From a virus, in IMG/VR virus record IMGVR_UViG_3300021519_000743, positions 1 to 30,776 of that record: 30,776 nt of DNA; one strand, 5' to 3'. Made by a program: the position numbers and the translations under genes. Below, piece by piece: positions 22,734 through 29,544 of the stretch; position 1 is the first letter of the stretch, and each line of letters begins with the position of its first letter. The notes beneath the pieces were generated by a model. The model made no database searches. It worked only from the letters and a program-made list of their open reading frames with translations, and was not told the DNA's origin.

Positions 22734-23383
22734 ACATCCCTCACATTACAGCCCTCGGATACGAGCCAAGAGCGTAGCTTGATTGGTGATTTGTCGCTGA
22801 AGAAGAACATGGAGCTAATGGCAACGCCGTCAGCGTTGTTGGCGAAGGCTTGCTTCACATGATCCAGTTTGCCGCAGCCTCCGGCAATCACAACCGGCAC
22901 ATCCCATCTGCGTTTCAATACGTCCAAGTCAAACCCCTTGCCTATCCCGTCGCGGTCAATGTCCGTCAGTATAACTTCACCCGCGCAGTCAGGCACATCT
23001 TCTACACACAAGGTGTGATAGTCAATAGGCCAGACCACCGCTTGTCGTCCGTATTTATCAGCGACCTGTCTGGCCAGGGGGGGGTCCTTGATGACCACTT
23101 TATCAACGCCGCAGTCCCTGATTAGCTCGTCCACCTGGGCCATGGAATGAATCGACCCAGCCACGGTAACGGGGGTGAACACATAGGCGGTCACATCCCG
23201 TATCATGGCTGGGTCAATTACGCCCAAGTCGCAGAAGTACATCTCATCGACACGTTGGTCTTCATATGTACGCGCCGTTGACGCGGGATTACCGGCCAGT
23301 CGTTTGGCGTTAGTGAACTGCTTGTACTTAACGAGCTTGCCGTCCTCGATTAGAAACTTCGCAATGATCCGGCGTTTCAGCAC
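22730..23383 (-). CDS. hisF-like: HisF-like cyclase subunit without the catalytic Asp11
   Basis: 217 residues. It starts MLKRRIIAKFLIEDGKLVK, where HisF has CLDVKDG: the position of the catalytic Asp11 is Leu here. Asp130 is kept in PIDYH (122). Phosphate-binding loops remain recognisable: VAGSIH (75-80), LTDIDRDG and VIAGGCG. HisF2-type proteins in amidinated-sugar loci commonly lose Asp11 because they pass ammonia from HisH to a separate enzyme rather than build imidazole. The GTG at 23383 overlaps the TAG of the gene before it by one base. Confidence 0.8.
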   Translation of the reverse strand: MLKRRIIAKFLIEDGKLVKYKQFTNAKRLAGNPASTARTYEDQRVDEMYFCDLGVIDPAMIRDVTAYVFTPVTVAGSIHSMAQVDELIRDCGVDKVVIKDPPLARQVADKYGRQAVVWPIDYHTLCVEDVPDCAGEVILTDIDRDGIGKGFDLDVLKRRWDVPVVIAGGCGKLDHVKQAFANNADGVAISSMFFFSDKSPIKLRSWLVSEGCNVRDV

Positions 23384-23922
23384 TACGGCGTCGGGCCACC
23401 AACCGGGTCAACCGCACCAGCCGGTGATTGGGTCATCACCTCAGTACCGGCAGCAACCGCAACGCCAGTCGGGCTTTCGTTCATCGGGCCGTGGCAGTCA
23501 GCCAGCTTGGTGCCGTTGACCTTCTTAGAACGAAGCGTGCAAGGGAAGCTGAACATGTTGCTCATGCCGCCACCGGGCGCGGTGGTCGTCGTGAACTTGC
23601 GAAACGCCGCCAAGGTGTTCGCCCAAGTCGGCGCTTGCGGGAAGCTATCGCGGGGCTGGAACAGGCTCCAGACTTGGTTCTTGCCGGGGGCGGCGCAGGA
23701 GTGGTTCATCAAGTCCATGTCGGCCAAAGCCGGGCCGCGCAGAACCGGACACACAGCAACGCCCAATGGGAACACCTTACCGTTGACGGTGACGGTCTTG
23801 CCGGGGACAGGGGTTGTGGGGCTGGCCGCGCACAAAGCGAACTCGCCTGTGCAGACCTGGACTGTCAGGGCGTGGGCGGGGGCCGTAATCGTCAGCGCCG
23901 CAGCGATCAGTAGTTTTTTCAT
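23383..23922 (-). CDS. Secreted/periplasmic cysteine-containing protein, unknown
   Basis: 179 residues from the ATG at 23922, which overlaps the amidotransferase stop (ATGA). The N-terminus MKKLLIAAALTITAPAHA is a textbook signal peptide with an AHA cleavage site. The mature part has at least six cysteines (VQVCTGEFALCAAS, VAVCPVL, NHSCAAPG, FPCTLRS, ADCHGPM), enough for disulfides, and is Pro/Thr-rich. It could be a periplasmic or virion-surface protein. It interrupts the amidotransferase trio, between the PP-loop gene and the HisF-like gene. I know no family for it. Confidence 0.7.
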   Translation of the reverse strand: MKKLLIAAALTITAPAHALTVQVCTGEFALCAASPTTPVPGKTVTVNGKVFPLGVAVCPVLRGPALADMDLMNHSCAAPGKNQVWSLFQPRDSFPQAPTWANTLAAFRKFTTTTAPGGGMSNMFSFPCTLRSKKVNGTKLADCHGPMNESPTGVAVAAGTEVMTQSPAGAVDPVGGPTP

Positions 23923-25055
23923 ATCCAATCTTTCATGTCTGGAAGTTCTGAGCCAGCCACAATGGCTGACCCATCAAATTCCCACGGATCAACCACATGG
24001 CTCAAGGCCATCTCGTAAAATTCATCCCGCGTAATCCCAACCGTCTGTAGGAACCATCCCAGGCTGGCGGGTTCTTTGCCGTCGTATTGCTGGGCTAAAG
24101 CGGCCCCAGTCGCCCGATCCATACGGCCATGCCGTATCTCAATGTTGGCCAGATGGTTGGTCCGACCAAACCCGCGCTTGATGTACTTCAGCCAATCGCG
24201 CACACCCTGGAACTGGCACTCGATCTTCTCGTAATCAAACTGCGGCGGGATGCCCTCAACCTCATCACCCTCCCAGCCAAAATGGTCCTTAATCAGCGCC
24301 ACTTGATTGCGGGTGTCCCACCGCACGTAGTCTCCCAGACAGATTGACTGCACATTCAATTTGTCCAACGCGGCCTTGGGCGGATATGCGTGCCAATGCA
24401 AATCGCGCCGGTCGATGCTGGGGTTCGCGTCCTTAATGAACTCCCACATATCGTCAGCCGTCATGCCGAGATTCATGGCGCGGTTAAAGCGCACCTCATC
24501 GACATTCTCTTTCGCTGTCGGGTCGAGCCAGGACTGGTACTCCTTCAGTGACTCACCCCAGAATATAAGCGGTGTGTTGAACTTAAGCGCCATGTGCATG
24601 GGGAACGAGTAGACTCCCGTATGACAGTGCCAGCACGAATCGCCCTTGCGGGAAAGTGCCTCAAGCATAGTGGCCTGGACGACCTTCCAGTTCGGTTTGA
24701 AGTCCAAGACCTCAACGCCCAACTGCTTGAACACTCGCGCATTGTTTCGCTCCAACTGTGGCCGAGTTCCCCAGTGGTTATAGCGCACAACCAAAGGCCG
24801 CAACTGTAGCTGCGTCACCACATACCAAAGCTGGTACGTCGAGTCCTTACCGCCGCTAAAGGGCACGATGCAATCGTACTGGCCGTTGTGTTGACGAGCC
24901 TGGGTGATGATGGAGTGTAACTCCATCTTGCGTTCGTTCCAGTCCACATCGTTCAGCTTATGGTCTACCTGAACGCATACGCTACACGCACCAGCCGTGT
25001 TGAATGAGATGGTGTCGGCGGTTTCGGTGTTCAGACATTTAGAACAGGACTTCAT
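23919..25055 (-). CDS. pseA-like: N-acetyl sugar amidotransferase (WbpG/PseA-like PP-loop enzyme)
   Basis: 378 residues. A zinc-knuckle-like N-terminus (Cys4, Cys7, Cys24, Cys27) precedes the PP-loop motif SGGKDST (67-73), where ATP is bound, then RPLVVRYNHWGT and FIKDANPSIDRRDLHW. The protein is of the class used with HisH2/HisF2 to turn an N-acetyl group of a sugar into acetamidino, as in WbpG and PseA. The ATG at 25055 overlaps the preceding small gene stop. With its partners at 21866-22432 and 22730-23383 it implies an amidinated final sugar. Confidence 0.85.
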   Translation of the reverse strand: MKSCSKCLNTETADTISFNTAGACSVCVQVDHKLNDVDWNERKMELHSIITQARQHNGQYDCIVPFSGGKDSTYQLWYVVTQLQLRPLVVRYNHWGTRPQLERNNARVFKQLGVEVLDFKPNWKVVQATMLEALSRKGDSCWHCHTGVYSFPMHMALKFNTPLIFWGESLKEYQSWLDPTAKENVDEVRFNRAMNLGMTADDMWEFIKDANPSIDRRDLHWHAYPPKAALDKLNVQSICLGDYVRWDTRNQVALIKDHFGWEGDEVEGIPPQFDYEKIECQFQGVRDWLKYIKRGFGRTNHLANIEIRHGRMDRATGAALAQQYDGKEPASLGWFLQTVGITRDEFYEMALSHVVDPWEFDGSAIVAGSELPDMKDWI

Positions 25056-25225
25056 TTGCCGCTCCTACGTGCCAGGAACTCGGCAATCTTCTTGTCGCGG
25101 TCTGGGTCAACGGGGAACTCGCGGGGCTTGGGTTTGCGGCCGAATTTGATTGCGGTGTAAGCGTTTGGGTTTGCCATGGCCTTCTCCGGCGGGTTGTTGG
25201 CCATGATCTTCTTTGGCTTCCACAT
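25052..25225 (-). CDS. 57-residue basic protein of unknown function
   Basis: The ATG at 25225 follows the previous stop by 2 bp, and its TGA overlaps the amidotransferase ATG (ATGA). It starts MWKPKKIMANNPPEKAMANP, then has AIKFGRKPKPREFPVDPDRD and LARRSGK at the end. It is basic and proline-rich, probably lacking a fixed fold. The coupling on both sides suggests it is translated. I recognise no family. Confidence 0.6.
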   Translation of the reverse strand: MWKPKKIMANNPPEKAMANPNAYTAIKFGRKPKPREFPVDPDRDKKIAEFLARRSGK

Positions 25226-25227
25226 GG

Positions 25228-25626
25228 CTATTTGATCTTCGTCACACGCATCTCGTATTCATTCCACGGCTGTGGCTCAGACTTGCCAAGGGCGTCGTCA
25301 ATGTCCTGCATGGTGCGGGCCTCAATGTATTGACCGCCACCCTTGGCGAACTTATCGAGCCAGTCGAGTTGGTCGTTAGACAGCGGGTTCTTGCTGCGCG
25401 TGAACTCCGTCTCAATGGCAAACGCCTGACCGTAGTACAGCCAGCCATTGTAGGTGAAGGGGTGGTAGCCGTCCGCACCACGTACCTCCGTCTCCTTGGC
25501 GCGACGTAGCTGCACGCCACGGATTGCAGGGGCACCGTCGTGGCCGCTGATGGCCTCGTCCAGCCAGATGTCTTTGCGGCCACGCAGGGACTTGATGATG
25601 TGCGGCGTTAATTTGATGGGGGTCAT
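25228..25626 (-). CDS. First gene of the sugar operon; VRR-NUC-like nuclease possible
   Basis: 132 residues from the ATG at 25626, with GAGGA upstream. Residues about 70-112 (GQAFAIETEFTRSKNPLSND then QLDWLDKFAKGGGQYIEART) resemble the layout of VRR-NUC and other PD-(D/E)xK phage nucleases: an acidic strand, LS..Q..WL helix, GG and a final strand. But the usual E-x-K is E-T-E, so nuclease activity is doubtful. It leads the long minus-strand operon. The label is tentative; unknown function is the safer reading. Confidence 0.45.
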   Translation of the reverse strand: MTPIKLTPHIIKSLRGRKDIWLDEAISGHDGAPAIRGVQLRRAKETEVRGADGYHPFTYNGWLYYGQAFAIETEFTRSKNPLSNDQLDWLDKFAKGGGQYIEARTMQDIDDALGKSEPQPWNEYEMRVTKIK

Positions 25627-25828
25627 TTTGTCCTCATGTTGTGACGTACACACTCATTGCATACGGAGTGTGGAGGGGGCAAGTGGAAAATTGGGAAATA
25701 AAATTTTGTAAAAAATTTTGGGGAATGGGGGCGAGGGGGTGAGATAGGGACTAGGCGCAGGACCAGGGCCACCGAAAAGCCTCCGTGGGGGGTCGTCGTC
25801 GTTCCATTGTCGGCTATCTATCGCCCGC

Positions 25829-25852
25829 TATGCATAGCAAGCTATGTATCGG
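25829..25852 (-). repeat. Left copy of a 24-bp inverted repeat (palindromic core)
   Basis: Reads as the reverse complement of 29545-29568 with 22 of 24 matches; the central 16 bases (CATAGCTTGCTATGCA on the minus strand) are identical. The core is itself palindromic (CATAGC..GCTATG), and an overlapping perfect palindrome GCTATGCATAGC lies at 25827-25838. It stands between the sugar operon start and the terminator of the accessory block. Confidence 0.75.
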
Positions 25853-25866
25853 CGTGGTCGAGCGCC

Positions 25867-25887
25867 TGGGCACTGGGCACTGGGCAC
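25867..25887 (+). repeat. Three tandem copies of TGGGCAC
   Basis: A 7-bp unit repeated exactly three times, next to palindromic elements. Too short and without spacers to be a CRISPR array. Confidence 0.7.
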
Positions 25888-26022
25888 TGTGGGTATCTAT
25901 ACCCAGGCACCCAGCCACCAGCGCCTAGGGCGCTGGCATTGTGCGATAGCAGGATGCCGCGATATACTCGGACACATCGCGTCCCGACGTCCCGAGAACC
26001 CGGTCCGGCCCGACGAGGGCAC

Positions 26023-26053
26023 AAAAAAAGGGCCCCTCGTTTCCGAGGAGCCC
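26023..26053 (-). terminator. Strong terminator after the DUF932 gene
   Basis: On the minus strand GGGCTCCTCG pairs with CGAGGGGCCC (one G-U wobble) across a GAAA tetraloop, followed by seven T residues. It ends the leftward gene of the accessory block. Its tail TTTTTTTGTGCCC is also found after the rightward terminator at 29509-29539. Confidence 0.9.
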
Positions 26054-26076
26054 AAGGTTAACCGGAGATGATCTAG

Positions 26077-27141
26077 CTAGGCAGCTTGCGCGATCTCCCG
26101 CCAGGACGCTTGAGGCATCTCAATAACCCGCCCGCCGAACGCCTCAAGCTCAGACGCCCGGTCATATTCATCACAATCCGCAGCCGCCCGCGTGACCGCA
26201 TTAGCGAGGCCCCAGCGGCTCAGGTCGCCGCCTTCAATCAGGTGGCGCAACACGCCCGACTTTTCGCCCTCGCTCAGGGCTAACCGCTTGGCAGTGACCT
26301 CCACCACCTGCACAACGTCGCCCTCGATCCGCTGGCCAGCCGCTTCCGCCATCTGTTCGACGATCGCAGCGAATTGAGCAGGGTCAACCGTTGCACGGAT
26401 CACGTCACGCAGACGCAGCAGGAACGCCTTAACATCAGCGCGCAGCGTATCGGTTGCGAATATCTCCGCCCCATCGGATCCGCCCACAACCCGCCCGACA
26501 TGGTTCCGCCGCGCACCAAACGCGGTGTGCTTCATCCCGTTGAGACAGATCAGCCGGGTAGAGAACGGCGCCACATCGACCGCCCCAGCGCCGACCTCGC
26601 TATTCGAGATCAGAACGCCGGACTCCACAACGTCGCCCTTTTTGACCTCCCGCTGCACGGTCGGGAAACTGGCCTTAATGTAAAGCTTGGTCGGAGTCAG
26701 GTCCGCCGACTGGATCACCATGCCCGGCGCGACATCTTGCAACGTCTCGAGCGCCGCGCTGGCCACCAGATCGTTATCAAACGGCTGGTACCGATCACTC
26801 AGGAACGCCCGCGCCGTGCCATCGAGAGTCCGCACCATCCGGCGGGACTTGGCGTCATCCTTGCCGAGCCAGTGGTTGACGTTCTCCGCCAGCAGCGCCG
26901 GAGAGCCCGCCGACATCCGGTCATAGTACCGCTTGGGAATGTCCAAATGCGCCGCCAATTGCCCGCCCGCGTGACCGTTCAAACCGAACGCCCCGACGCC
27001 CGGTACCGACAGCGCCGGCGCGCCGTCCTGTACCAACATTTCCAGACTACGAGTCGCCGCGACGAAATCCCGCTTGGCCGCGCTTTGACGCTCGATCTCA
27101 ACCGCAAGCGCCGACAGTGTTTTACCTTGTTTCATTTTCAT
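26077..27141 (-). CDS. DUF932 family protein
   Basis: 354 residues. The pattern of the phage/plasmid DUF932 family is visible: LSVPGVGAFGLNGHAGGQLA near the start, LDIPKRYYDRM, a central RTLDGTARAFLSDRYQPFDN, then TPTKLYIKASFP, GVLISNSEVGAGAVDVAPF and RLICLNGM. The family is common on plasmids and phages, is of unknown function, and is often found with other accessory genes as here. The ATG has GAGGA upstream. The gene ends at a strong terminator and is GC-rich compared with the sugar operon. Confidence 0.85.
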   Translation of the reverse strand: MKMKQGKTLSALAVEIERQSAAKRDFVAATRSLEMLVQDGAPALSVPGVGAFGLNGHAGGQLAAHLDIPKRYYDRMSAGSPALLAENVNHWLGKDDAKSRRMVRTLDGTARAFLSDRYQPFDNDLVASAALETLQDVAPGMVIQSADLTPTKLYIKASFPTVQREVKKGDVVESGVLISNSEVGAGAVDVAPFSTRLICLNGMKHTAFGARRNHVGRVVGGSDGAEIFATDTLRADVKAFLLRLRDVIRATVDPAQFAAIVEQMAEAAGQRIEGDVVQVVEVTAKRLALSEGEKSGVLRHLIEGGDLSRWGLANAVTRAAADCDEYDRASELEAFGGRVIEMPQASWREIAQAA

Positions 27142-27672
27142 TCCTCAGTTCAAAGGCCGCCCAGCACAATGCCAAGCAGCACCCATGTTAAACCACGGGC
27201 GAACCGCCCTAGCAATCCCCTCTTTAGGCCCCTTTGAGTTAATGCCGAGCATAAACTGAGGACAGATTGACCGAGAAAGCAAAATCCGCCTTTAATCTCA
27301 ACAGCTTAGTTAGTAATAGATTTTAGTTTATAAAAGACACCCGCCTTTTCACTGCTACACCCAATACACCCTACACCCATAAAGTGTACTCACAACAGAC
27401 ACCACAACCTTAAGTGTACCCAACAAAAAAGGAGAGAGAGAGTATATTATTTACTATATATATTCATATATAGATAAGATAAGCCCGTTTTCATTGGCTT
27501 AGTTTTTAACGAGCCCCCCAGCTAAATACCCGGCAAAAACCACCCCTTTCCCCCAAACCGTACACACTGCATCACCTAACACTTGAACCAATACACACTA
27601 ACATGCTACGCCCCATTGCCGGACATACTGCCCGGCTCGAACCGCAACCGCAATGGAAATGAAAGAAACCCC
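27142..27672. promoter_or_regulatory. AT-rich divergent promoter region, possible origin
   Basis: About 530 bases between the leftward DUF932 gene and the rightward gene, with no convincing gene. It has short repeats AAGTGTAC at 27382-27389 and 27412-27419 (30 bp apart), GTACAC again at 27559, a GA-rich run at 27430-27443 and a very AT-rich stretch at 27441-27480. Repeated short words beside an AT-rich unwinding-prone stretch is what origins and bound control regions look like. The role as a divergent promoter follows from gene orientation; an origin is only a guess. Confidence 0.5.
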
Positions 27673-28011
27673 ATGAAACCGCAGATATCCTACCGCTACA
27701 TCCAAGACCCTGGCCACGGCTGGATTGAAGTCCCCCGAGCCGAACTAGACGACCTCAAAATTGCCCACCACATCAGCCTGTATTCCTACCAGCTTGGCCG
27801 ATACTGCTACCTCGAAGAGGACGTCGACGCCCCGCTATGGACCTTCGCACGCGCCGCAGCCGGGCACCCGATCGACCCCGACGACTTGCACCACGAGCAC
27901 ACGAGCACCAACAGCCCGATACGCAACCTGGAACGCTACCGCCCGAGCCCGAACCTGAGAGCCCAGACCGCCGCCCGCTTACTTGCCGCCCTGAACGGCC
28001 CGACCCCATGA
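27673..28011 (+). CDS. Plasmid/phage accessory protein with RYIQDPGHGW motif
   Basis: 112 residues. The start MKPQISYRYIQDPGHGWIE, then ISLYSYQLGRYCYLEEDVDAP, matches a protein often seen on proteobacterial plasmids and phages next to DUF932 genes. Function unknown. A frame extension upstream to a TTG exists but looks non-coding, and no strong Shine-Dalgarno site is seen. The stop overlaps the next ATG (ATGA), so the two are coupled. Confidence 0.75.
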   Translation: MKPQISYRYIQDPGHGWIEVPRAELDDLKIAHHISLYSYQLGRYCYLEEDVDAPLWTFARAAAGHPIDPDDLHHEHTSTNSPIRNLERYRPSPNLRAQTAARLLAALNGPTP

Positions 28012-28688
28012 CCCCCGGCCCCGTTCTATTCAGCTTACAATCCCGCAACGGCAAAACCGGCCCCATGCCGGTCAGCACCATGCCCCGCGAGACATGCCCC
28101 GAGACATGCCCACTCCGGCGCGGCCCCTGCTACGCTGAAACCGGCCCGCTGGCATGGCATTGGACCCGCCTGGACGCTGGCCAGACGGGTATACCCTGGC
28201 CCGACTACCTGGACGCCGTGAGCCGCTTGCCCAGGCGCGCTATATGGCGACACGCTCAGGCCGGCGACCTACCCGGCAAGGGAAACCGCATCGACCGCCC
28301 CGCCTTGCGCCAGCTTGTTAAGGCGAACGGCAAACGGCGCGGGTTTACCTTCAGCCACAAACCGCCGACCGCCGCGAACTTGACCGCGATCCGAACCGCC
28401 AACGCCGCCGGGTTTACGATCAACATGAGCGCCGACACCCTATCCGAGGCCGACACCCTCGCAGACCACGCCGCCGGACCCGTTGCGGTCCTGCTACCAG
28501 CCGACCAACGCCGCCCGACTAAGACCCCCGCCGGGCGAACCGTGGCCATATGCCCCAACGCCCTGGACGCCTCGATCCAGTGCATAACTTGTGGCCTATG
28601 TGCCATGCCCAACCGCAAGGCGATCATCGGCTTCCCCGCCCACGGCGCACGCAAGCGCGCCGCCACCCTCATCGCATCAGGAGCCTAA
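28008..28688 (+). CDS. Cysteine-cluster accessory protein (DUF7227-like)
   Basis: 226 residues. There are three N-terminal cysteines (C30, C34, C41 in ETCPETCPLRRGPCY) and four C-terminal ones (C182, C192, C195, C198 in CITCGLC), with WRHAQAGDLPG and FTINMSAD between. I recall this as a widespread plasmid/phage protein, perhaps the family DUF7227, but am not sure of the number. The seven cysteines suggest zinc or an iron-sulfur cluster; the enzymatic role is unknown. The ATG at 28008 overlaps the preceding TGA. Confidence 0.7.
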   Translation: MTPGPVLFSLQSRNGKTGPMPVSTMPRETCPETCPLRRGPCYAETGPLAWHWTRLDAGQTGIPWPDYLDAVSRLPRRAIWRHAQAGDLPGKGNRIDRPALRQLVKANGKRRGFTFSHKPPTAANLTAIRTANAAGFTINMSADTLSEADTLADHAAGPVAVLLPADQRRPTKTPAGRTVAICPNALDASIQCITCGLCAMPNRKAIIGFPAHGARKRAATLIASGA

Positions 28689-28692
28689 ACCC

Positions 28693-28872
28693 ATGCCCCC
28701 CATTACCCGCGCCCAACGCTTAGCGATCCACCGCGCCTACTTACGCAGCGCCGACGGCGCGCCCGATTACCGCGCCTTCCGCCGCCGCGTGCTCCCCGGC
28801 TGGAATTGCCTAATGCTCCCATGGTGCGGCATGTGGATCGGCATAGAGCCCGATGGATACACCCACAGCTAG
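28693..28872 (+). CDS. Short conserved accessory protein
   Basis: 59 residues from the ATG at 28693, starting MPPITRAQRLAIHRAYLRSA and ending MWIGIEPDGYTHS. The middle (YRAFRRRVLPG) is basic. I recall very similar small proteins on plasmids and phages downstream of the cysteine-cluster gene. Function unknown. It starts 4 bases after the previous stop. Confidence 0.75.
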   Translation: MPPITRAQRLAIHRAYLRSADGAPDYRAFRRRVLPGWNCLMLPWCGMWIGIEPDGYTHS

Positions 28873-28973
28873 ACCGCCCCGCCCCCCAGCAACCCCGCCG
28901 CGCCCTGAAAAGCGCGCGCGGGGCTTTACCCTGCCGGGCACCCGCCCGGTTTAACCGAAACGAGGAAACGAAA
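28873..28973 (+). other. Short GC-rich spacer with two hairpins
   Basis: A long imperfect GC stem around 28903-28922 (arms CCCCGCCGCGC and GCGCGCGCGGGG) and a perfect 6-bp stem CCGGGC/GCCCGG (28934-28949). No T-run follows, so they may slow but not end transcription. The following gene has GAGGA eight or so bases before its ATG. Confidence 0.45.
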
Positions 28974-29408
28974 ATGTCGAAACTAATAAACGGCCTACCG
29001 ATCCGCAACGCGACGACCTCGCTCTTACTACACATCACCGGCCCAGACGTGAAATCGGCCCGCATCAAGCGCCCCGACTTTTGCGTCGTGGCCTTGGCCA
29101 TTAAGCGCGAGATGCGCGCCAAAGAGGTACGGGTTCACCTTGGCCGGGTTTACGTCCGGACCACAGGCGCGCATTGGACGCGCTACATAACGCCGGGCAG
29201 CTTGCGCGCCGAAATTATCAGCTTCGACCGTGGCGGACGCTTCGCGCTTGGAGTCCACACGCTCCAAGCGGTCCCCGTTGGCCAGCGCACCGGCAAGACC
29301 CAAGGCGCGAAGAAGAAGAAAGGCGCGCCCCGTTTCACGGGCACTGGCCACAAGCGCCGGGCTTATCACGCCGTTCGAGATGTACGCACTAGCCCGGCGT
29401 TCGGTTAG
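28974..29408 (+). CDS. Conserved-type accessory protein, unknown
   Basis: 144 residues from the ATG at 28974 with AACGAGGAAACGAAA upstream. It begins MSKLINGLPIRNATTSLLL, has FCVVALAIKREMRAKEVRVH then RYITPGSLRAEIISFDRGGRF in the middle, and a basic, low-complexity tail (KTQGAKKKKGAPR). The N-terminal 100 residues look folded. I have seen related sequences in phage/plasmid accessory blocks but cannot name them. Confidence 0.7.
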   Translation: MSKLINGLPIRNATTSLLLHITGPDVKSARIKRPDFCVVALAIKREMRAKEVRVHLGRVYVRTTGAHWTRYITPGSLRAEIISFDRGGRFALGVHTLQAVPVGQRTGKTQGAKKKKGAPRFTGTGHKRRAYHAVRDVRTSPAFG

Positions 29409-29411
29409 CCC

Positions 29412-29492
29412 GTGGCGACCTGGGCCCCGATCTTTGCCGCCGCTATCGCCTTGGCCTTTCTATTCTTCGCGCTAGGCATAGCCTTCACCTAA
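29412..29492 (+). CDS. Possible 26-residue membrane peptide
   Basis: GTG at 29412, stop TAA at 29490-29492. The sequence after MATWAPIFAAA is nearly all hydrophobic (IALAFLFFALGIAF), enough for one membrane span. No clear ribosome site is present, so translation is uncertain. It lies 3 bases after the preceding gene and just before the terminator. Confidence 0.3.
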   Translation: MATWAPIFAAAIALAFLFFALGIAFT

Positions 29493-29508
29493 ACCCCTAA
29501 CACCTACC

Positions 29509-29539
29509 GCCCGCGCCCTAACCGGCGCGGGCTTTTTTT
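29509..29539 (+). terminator. Strong terminator of the rightward accessory operon
   Basis: GCCCGCGCC (29509-29517) pairs perfectly with GGCGCGGGC (29524-29532) across a 6-nt loop, followed by seven T residues and GTGCCCC. Mirrors the terminator on the other side of the block. Confidence 0.9.
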
Positions 29540-29544
29540 GTGCC

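Larger units (their letters stand above)
25627..26022. other. Repeat- and palindrome-rich intergenic region
   Basis: No credible gene in about 400 bases. It holds an AT-rich tract at 25,683-25,722, tandem TGGGCAC repeats (25867-25887), the near-palindrome TGGGTATCTATACCCA (25890-25905), an 8-bp stem hairpin CCAGCGCC/GGCGCTGG (25918-25936), CGTCCCGA twice in tandem (25980-25995) and the palindrome cluster at 25827-25852. It is upstream of the sugar operon, so its promoter is probably here, but no clear -35/-10 pair stands out. Operators or a recombination or replication site are possible. Confidence 0.5.

Noticed and set aside
21866-23383. Histidine biosynthesis as the role of the HisH/HisF pair
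   Set aside because: No other his gene is present, the HisF-like protein lacks Asp11, and a PP-loop amidotransferase lies in the same operon.
18755-25055. Pseudaminic rather than legionaminic acid pathway
   Set aside because: The hydrolysing 2-epimerase belongs to the Leg/Neu routes; no PseG-type hydrolase is seen. The stereochemistry still cannot be proved from sequence.
25867-25887. CRISPR-like repeats
   Set aside because: Units are 7 bp, directly tandem and lack spacers.
26374-27237. 287-residue plus-strand frame opposite DUF932
   Set aside because: Long only because GC-rich DNA lacks stop codons in the antisense frame; the DUF932 reading is clearly the real one.
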